A DNA stretch of 23,386 nt, from positions 1-23,386 of IMG/VR virus record IMGVR_UViG_3300033388_001731. One strand, given 5' to 3'. Within the stretch, counting starts at the first letter, position 1. The number at the start of each line of letters is the position of its first letter. A program made the position numbers and the translations under genes. The stretch is from a virus. This document shows, piece after piece, positions 19,294 through 23,386 of this stretch. The notes under the pieces were generated by a model. It did no database searches, was not told where the DNA came from, and saw only the letters and a program-made list of their open reading frames with translations.

Positions 19294-19694
19294 GTATTTG
19301 GAACAAAATATTTGGAGCCGCAGGAATGGAGGTGGCAGACAAAGTTAGTCAGGTGGTTGATAAATTTGTTGAAACTCCTGATGAGAAAAAAGAGTTTAAA
19401 AAACAGATGATGCAAGTTTTTTCTGATAGCGTTGCTGATGAGCAAAAAAACATTACTGAGAGATGGAAAAGTGACATGACATCAGATAACAAGTTGTCAA
19501 AATCAGTACGACCAGCTGTTTTAATTTTCTTAATTTTTAGCACAATATTGCTTATTTTTATTGACTCAGGATTTATTACCTTTGTAGTTGATGACGAGTG
19601 GAAAGATTTATTAAAAGTTTTACTTGTTACAGTGGTTGCTGCATACTTTGGTGGTAGATCATACGAAAAAGGAACAAAAATAAAAAATAAGTAA
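19290..19694 (+). CDS. Holin-like membrane protein (Holin_3TMs-type)
   Basis: The 134-residue protein has an amphipathic N-terminal half (MSIWNKIFGAAGMEVADKVS) and a charged helix with an ERWKSDMTSDNKLSKSVRP region (57-75), then membrane segments at 76-91 (AVLIFLIFSTILLIFI) and 106-121. The 'W.SD..SD..LSK..RP' lead-in before the first membrane span is characteristic of a phage holin family. It begins in the amidase stop (ATGA), the standard arrangement. It forms inner-membrane holes that release the endolysin. Confidence 0.8.
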   Translation: MSIWNKIFGAAGMEVADKVSQVVDKFVETPDEKKEFKKQMMQVFSDSVADEQKNITERWKSDMTSDNKLSKSVRPAVLIFLIFSTILLIFIDSGFITFVVDDEWKDLLKVLLVTVVAAYFGGRSYEKGTKIKNK

Positions 19695-19696
19695 AA

Positions 19697-20419
19697 ATGT
19701 CAAGAATTGTTAGTTATCCATTACAAAATGTAGTAGTAGGATCAGATAAATGGATAGGTTCTGACATGGTCAATGACGGTCAAACTAAAAACTTTAGTGC
19801 TGATGCTGTTGCAATATTCTTAAACACCTTTAATAAAATAGAGGTAAATGCATTAAAGTATAGATTTCAAAACTGGTTAGCAGGTCAAACAAGAGAGCCA
19901 GGAACTATTTCTTTTTCAACATCTAATATAGGAAGCCCAGCCTTTAATTCTATAAGTAGTTTTATGCTGAGTAAATTTCAGTTAGCATCAACCATAGACG
20001 TATCATCTTATTATTCAGTACCATTAGTTGGGTCAAGCGTAGTAATATCACAAGCTGATGATCCATCAAAGTTTGGTATATATACATGGAATAGTGTAAC
20101 ACAAGACGCGCAAGAGCCAAATTTTTATGATATTTCTGTAACCCTACAGGCCAGCACAGGAAGCTTAATTAACAATAAAGATTATTTCATATCTTTGCTC
20201 CAGTATGCGTCAAGCAGTACAGGAGACAAAAATTTTGTTTTTTCACAAGACGTAGCTTCAGCTACTTGGGTGGTAACACATAATTTAAATAAGTATCCTT
20301 CTGTTAGTGTTGTTAACAGTTCAACAGAAATAGTATACGGAGATGTAGTGTATGATAGTTTGAATGAGGTAACAATAACTTTTAATGGCGCACACACAGG
20401 AAAAGCATTTTTTAACTAA
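19697..20419 (+). CDS. Tail or fibre protein with shared C-terminal domain, 240 aa
   Basis: The N-terminal part has GSDKWIGSDMVNDGQTKNFS (15-34), a segment that in marine phages often opens virion proteins attached to the tail. The C-terminal region from about residue 180 is a compact beta domain: FVFSQDVASATWVVTHNLNK, then YPSVSV, then VYDSLNEVTITFNGAHTGKA and FFN at the end. The 'THNLNK.P.V.V.....V..D..Y.S...V.I.F....SG.A' module is a known phage receptor-fibre ending and also appears at the end of the 806-aa protein (HNLNTRDVMVYVYD). Probably an adhesin or its partner. Confidence 0.65.
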   Translation: MSRIVSYPLQNVVVGSDKWIGSDMVNDGQTKNFSADAVAIFLNTFNKIEVNALKYRFQNWLAGQTREPGTISFSTSNIGSPAFNSISSFMLSKFQLASTIDVSSYYSVPLVGSSVVISQADDPSKFGIYTWNSVTQDAQEPNFYDISVTLQASTGSLINNKDYFISLLQYASSSTGDKNFVFSQDVASATWVVTHNLNKYPSVSVVNSSTEIVYGDVVYDSLNEVTITFNGAHTGKAFFN

Positions 20420-20429
20420 AAAAAACAAA

Positions 20430-20825
20430 ATGAAAAAAATATTTTTAACATCAGTATTAAGTTTAATGACAATTTTTGCTTCGGCACAATTTATGGTAAC
20501 AAGCATGATAAGCGAGCCAGCAGACGGAGAAGAAATGAGTTTAGACAACTTAACTGATAACATTGGAGTAATGTACTCTTTTGACAAGATTAGTGTAGGA
20601 ATAATGATGAACGGAGAAGAGTATGATTTAGCAGCAAGATACTCTTTAGGTGAAAAGCTATTTGCATATGGCTTAATTACAACAGAAGAAGAAAATGTAT
20701 CTTTGGGAGTAGGTTATTCTCTTAATGTATGGAATGAATTATACATAGAACCATCTTACCTAATGGACTTAGAAAACGAAGATTATGAAGGAGAGCTAAA
20801 ATTAAGCTTAACTTATAAATTATAA
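20430..20825 (+). CDS. Exported beta-rich outer-membrane-like protein, 131 aa
   Basis: I start at the ATG at 20430, not at 20385, because the signal peptide MKKIFLTSVLSLMTIFASAQ begins there; cleavage after ASA is likely. The mature part is a series of amphipathic strands (IGVMYSFDKISVGIMMNG, then FAYGLITTEEENVSLGVGYS, then LYIEPSYLM, then LKLSLTYKL), as in a small outer-membrane barrel. An exported host-type protein between two fibre genes suggests it changes the infected cell surface, for example to block superinfection. That is inferred from location and type. It could also be a secreted virion component. Confidence 0.6.
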   Translation: MKKIFLTSVLSLMTIFASAQFMVTSMISEPADGEEMSLDNLTDNIGVMYSFDKISVGIMMNGEEYDLAARYSLGEKLFAYGLITTEEENVSLGVGYSLNVWNELYIEPSYLMDLENEDYEGELKLSLTYKL

Positions 20826-20850
20826 ATTAAAATAAAAAAAGAAAAGAACA

Positions 20851-23271
20851 ATGCCTATTAATTTTTTACAAAATGTATCGCTCAATAATACCGAGCTACA
20901 AAATTTTAAAGTAGAGAACTCATTAACATTACCTTCGGGTTTATCTGGTGAGGGACAATTAATCTACAAATCTAATGATAATACTTTACATTATCATACA
21001 GGATCTAATAGCTGGAAAACAGTTGGGTCGGTTACATCAGTAGGTATATCAAGTAATTATTTAACAATAGGAAGCACGCCTGTAACTACAAGTGGTACTA
21101 TATCTGTAAATATGCCAAACTCTGGGGTTACTGCACAACAATATACTAATGCAACTGTAACAGTAAATGCACAGGGTATTATAACAGCCGCTTCAAGTGG
21201 TACAGATAATGTTGGTGTTGCTACATTTACAAATACTAACGGGACGTTTATTTCGGCAGGTACTCAAAACTCAGCTGCAACTGGTGCTGTTACAATGGGA
21301 ACTATTGACTTATCAGCTTCTGGATCACCAAGTGCAACTACATTCCTTAGAGGGGATAATGTTTGGGCTACACCAGCAGGAGCATATACTTCATGGAGTT
21401 TAGAAGGAGACAATGCAACAACTGTAGATATTACAGATGGACTTAGAGTAGACTTTACAGGTGGTACTGGAATTAGCACCGCAGTAGCATCAGGCACTCC
21501 AAACACATTAACTATTACAAACACTGGGGTTACTTCTTTATCTGGGTCTTCTCCTATTGCAGTTAGTGCTTCATCAGGAGCGGTAACAATTTCTTATACA
21601 GGAGGTACGGGATCAATGAACAGCTGGACAATTCAAGGAGATAGTGGAAGCTCAAGTGTTGGAAATGGTGAAGCCGTAGATATTGCTGGTGGAACATATT
21701 TAACAAGTGTTGAATCATCAAGAACTGTAACTGTAAATCACGATAGTACATCAAGAAGTGATACTACAAGCACAGACACAGTAGGTTCTGGAGGAACATT
21801 TACAAAGGTTGACTCAATAACTACTAACGCAACAGGTCACGTTACAGCAATCAATGTAGAAACCATAACAATGGGGTCTTTTGATAATTATGGTTCTTGG
21901 TCATTAGCTGGAGATGGAGGAGGAACAACTCAAACAATATCATCTGGAAATACTGCTAATTTCCTTGGAGGTACAGGTATATCAACAGCAGCAGGAGCAA
22001 CTGATGACTTAACAATAACAAACACATTACCATTTAATAGTATAACATTAGCAGGTTCTTCAGGAGGAAGTAATTCTACTATATCAAATAATGGTACTAT
22101 TACAATTACAGCAGGATCAAACATAACCGCAACAGGTGATGGTTCAGGTGGTGTAACTGTAGCGTATACTGGAGGTACAGGGTCAATGAATAGCTGGACT
22201 ATAGGTGGAGACTCAGGAACATCAACAGTATCTAACGGTCAAACAGCAACAATTGCAGGGTCTACAGGTATTGATACTGCTGAGTCTGGACGTACAGTAA
22301 CAGTAAGTCTTGATTTGAACGAATTAACTACAATTACTTCGGCAGCAGCAACAGATGAATTAATTATTAATAGTTCTGGTAATAAAAAGATTGATATAGA
22401 TGATATTCATTTAAATCAGTTTGGAGATGCAGAAGCAGATGTAGACTTTGGTGGAAATAAACTATTAGATGTAGCAAGCGGTACAGCGTCTACAGACGGT
22501 GTAAACTTAGGACAAGTTCAAACTTTAATTGCTGGTGTTGGACAGTTTAAGGGAGGATATAATGCAAACACTGGTCTAACAGTAGATTTAGGTGCGGGTA
22601 ACGGTTCATTAGATGGCGCAAGTAATATAGCATCAGACTTAGGTGATTTCTTTGTAGTAACAACTGCTGGTAATGCTTTTTATTCGGAAACACTGGAGGT
22701 TGGTGATTTAATATTTGCAAATCAAGCTATTACTGCAAGCTCTAATCCAGCATCAACAGTTTATACAGTAGTTATACAAGACGAAAACGTAGCAGGTGCA
22801 GGAGCAACAGATGGAGCTACTCAAAAAGGGGTAGCAGGATTTGATTCAGCAAACTTTGGAGTTACAGCAAATGGATTTGTTACATTAGATAATACAGGAG
22901 TAAGTGCAGGATCAGTAGGAGGCGTAACTAAATCTTTAAGCGCAACAGTTACTGCAAAAGGTTTACTTACTTCTTTATCAGAACAAACAATTGCAATACC
23001 AGCGTCACAAATTACAGATTTCTGTTCAGCTGTAGCTTCTTGTATTAGTACAAACTATAACTTTAAAACTACAATTACAGGAGCAGGACCATTTACAATA
23101 AATCATAACCTGAACACAAGAGACGTTATGGTGTATGTTTATGATAATGTAAGTCCATATGAACAACAATTTGTAGAAGTTATTCATACTGATGCTGATA
23201 ATGTTACTCTTAAAACAGCAGCGTCTTTAGGATCAGGAGTTCTTAGAGTTCTGGTAACTGAGGTACTTTAA
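20851..23271 (+). CDS. Large repetitive tail fibre / adhesin, 806 aa
   Basis: The N-terminal INFLQNVSLNNTELQNFKVE and a GEGQLIYKSNDNTLHYHTGS segment match phage fibre ends that attach to the baseplate or tail. A long Gly/Ser/Thr/Asn-rich shaft follows, with units such as YTGGTGSMNSWTI repeated at about 249-261 and 439-451, and SRSDTTSTDTVGSGGTF then TNATGHVTAINVETI near 310. The C-terminal ~65 residues (TGAGPFTINHNLNTRDVMVY onwards) are the same kind of beta domain that ends the 240-aa protein. The protein is probably the host-recognition fibre. A 22-bp hairpin follows at 23282-23329. Confidence 0.8.
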   Translation: MPINFLQNVSLNNTELQNFKVENSLTLPSGLSGEGQLIYKSNDNTLHYHTGSNSWKTVGSVTSVGISSNYLTIGSTPVTTSGTISVNMPNSGVTAQQYTNATVTVNAQGIITAASSGTDNVGVATFTNTNGTFISAGTQNSAATGAVTMGTIDLSASGSPSATTFLRGDNVWATPAGAYTSWSLEGDNATTVDITDGLRVDFTGGTGISTAVASGTPNTLTITNTGVTSLSGSSPIAVSASSGAVTISYTGGTGSMNSWTIQGDSGSSSVGNGEAVDIAGGTYLTSVESSRTVTVNHDSTSRSDTTSTDTVGSGGTFTKVDSITTNATGHVTAINVETITMGSFDNYGSWSLAGDGGGTTQTISSGNTANFLGGTGISTAAGATDDLTITNTLPFNSITLAGSSGGSNSTISNNGTITITAGSNITATGDGSGGVTVAYTGGTGSMNSWTIGGDSGTSTVSNGQTATIAGSTGIDTAESGRTVTVSLDLNELTTITSAAATDELIINSSGNKKIDIDDIHLNQFGDAEADVDFGGNKLLDVASGTASTDGVNLGQVQTLIAGVGQFKGGYNANTGLTVDLGAGNGSLDGASNIASDLGDFFVVTTAGNAFYSETLEVGDLIFANQAITASSNPASTVYTVVIQDENVAGAGATDGATQKGVAGFDSANFGVTANGFVTLDNTGVSAGSVGGVTKSLSATVTAKGLLTSLSEQTIAIPASQITDFCSAVASCISTNYNFKTTITGAGPFTINHNLNTRDVMVYVYDNVSPYEQQFVEVIHTDADNVTLKTAASLGSGVLRVLVTEVL

Positions 23272-23281
23272 TCACAATTAC

Positions 23282-23329
23282 ATATACGAGTTATATTAAA
23301 AGAAATGTCTTTTAATATAATTCGTATAT
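23282..23329 (+). terminator. 22-bp hairpin after fibre gene, overlapping the next promoter
   Basis: Two 22-nt arms (23282-23303 and 23308-23329) pair with one G-U wobble and a 4-nt AATG loop. The stem is AT-rich and no T tract follows, so it may terminate poorly, stabilise the 3' end or control the promoter box whose first five bases lie in its second arm. Confidence 0.6.
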
Positions 23330-23332
23330 TTG
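23325..23332 (+). promoter_or_regulatory. Candidate promoter -7 box (TATATTTG)
   Basis: This perfect TAnnTTTG octamer sits 23 bp before the ATG at 23348. Its first five bases are inside the second arm of the 22-bp hairpin, so forming the hairpin or an extruded cruciform could compete with promoter use. Confidence 0.5.
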
Positions 23333-23347
23333 TAAAAATTCCTATCA

Positions 23348-23386
23348 ATGTCTATAAATTTTATACAGTCTATACTTTTACCTGAT
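23348..23386 (+). CDS. Start of a further tail/fibre-type gene (partial)
   Basis: Only 13 residues, MSINFIQSILLPD, are visible before the window ends. The opening MSINFIQ resembles MPINFLQ at the start of the 806-aa fibre protein, which suggests another fibre or structural protein made from a shared N-terminal attachment motif. It has its own -7 box at 23325-23332. The call rests on this short similarity and location. Confidence 0.4.
   Translation, partial: MSINFIQSILLPD

Noticed and set aside
20385-20429. Upstream start for the exported protein at 20385
   Set aside because: It lies inside the preceding fibre gene and would bury the signal peptide that begins at 20430.
1-23386. tRNA or rRNA genes, insertion sequences, integrase/att sites
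   Set aside because: No T-loop/anticodon arrangement, rRNA-like stretch, transposase or integrase motif was seen on either strand by reading; a tRNAscan run would be the decisive check.

Overview
The window looks like part of the genome of a tailed phage, or a related prophage, infecting a marine Flavobacteriia/Bacteroidetes host. The DNA is very AT-rich except for one odd block. Genes lack Shine-Dalgarno leaders. Several right-arm genes follow a Bacteroidetes-type -7 box (TAnnTTTG). The replicase has a VirE/BT4734-type primase N-terminus typical of this phylum, and secreted proteins carry Bacteroidetes-style signal peptides. No terminase, portal or major capsid gene is recognisable, so the head-packaging genes lie outside the window or are too diverged to see.

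Left arm (1-11130, all minus strand). The promoter-distal part is a replication/recombination block: the start of a helicase cut by the window edge, a primase-helicase replicase, a tiny protein with an SSB-like acidic tail, a PD-(D/E)XK nuclease, a Rad52/ERF-like annealing protein, a free-standing DnaA domain IV-like DNA-binding protein and a DUF3310-like protein. Upstream of these come a structured intergenic stretch (5531-5664), four tiny chained ORFs including a zinc-ribbon-like protein, a run of mostly acidic unknown proteins with one Api92/DUF1281-like member, and finally short transcription units separated by terminator-like hairpins (9.3-10.8 kb).

Centre (11131-12214). The arms diverge here. 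The gap holds a compositionally extreme block (11284-11580) with an A-free G/T-rich part, a G-rich hairpin part and a nearly T-free C/A-rich part. After one small gene and a strong terminator comes a 275-bp gap with 11-bp tandem repeats, a related inverted pair and AT-rich direct repeats. This gap is the best origin or control-region candidate, and the phage's own DnaA-IV-like protein makes the idea testable.

Right arm (11644 to end, plus strand except one gene). It starts with a phage-encoded chaperonin pair, GroEL and a short GroES lacking the roof hairpin. A lone minus-strand winged-helix candidate regulator follows. Next are a candidate spanin pair (membrane coiled-coil protein plus lipoprotein), a cluster of eleven very small, mostly Lys/Arg-rich proteins, and a structural protein. 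The lysis genes (a membrane coiled-coil protein, N-acetylmuramoyl-L-alanine amidase and a holin-like protein) come next. The arm ends with two tail/fibre proteins that share a C-terminal domain, an exported beta-rich protein between them, and a 22-bp hairpin overlapping the promoter of the next gene, which the window edge cuts. Similar -7 boxes precede six right-arm units, suggesting a phage-wide late promoter.
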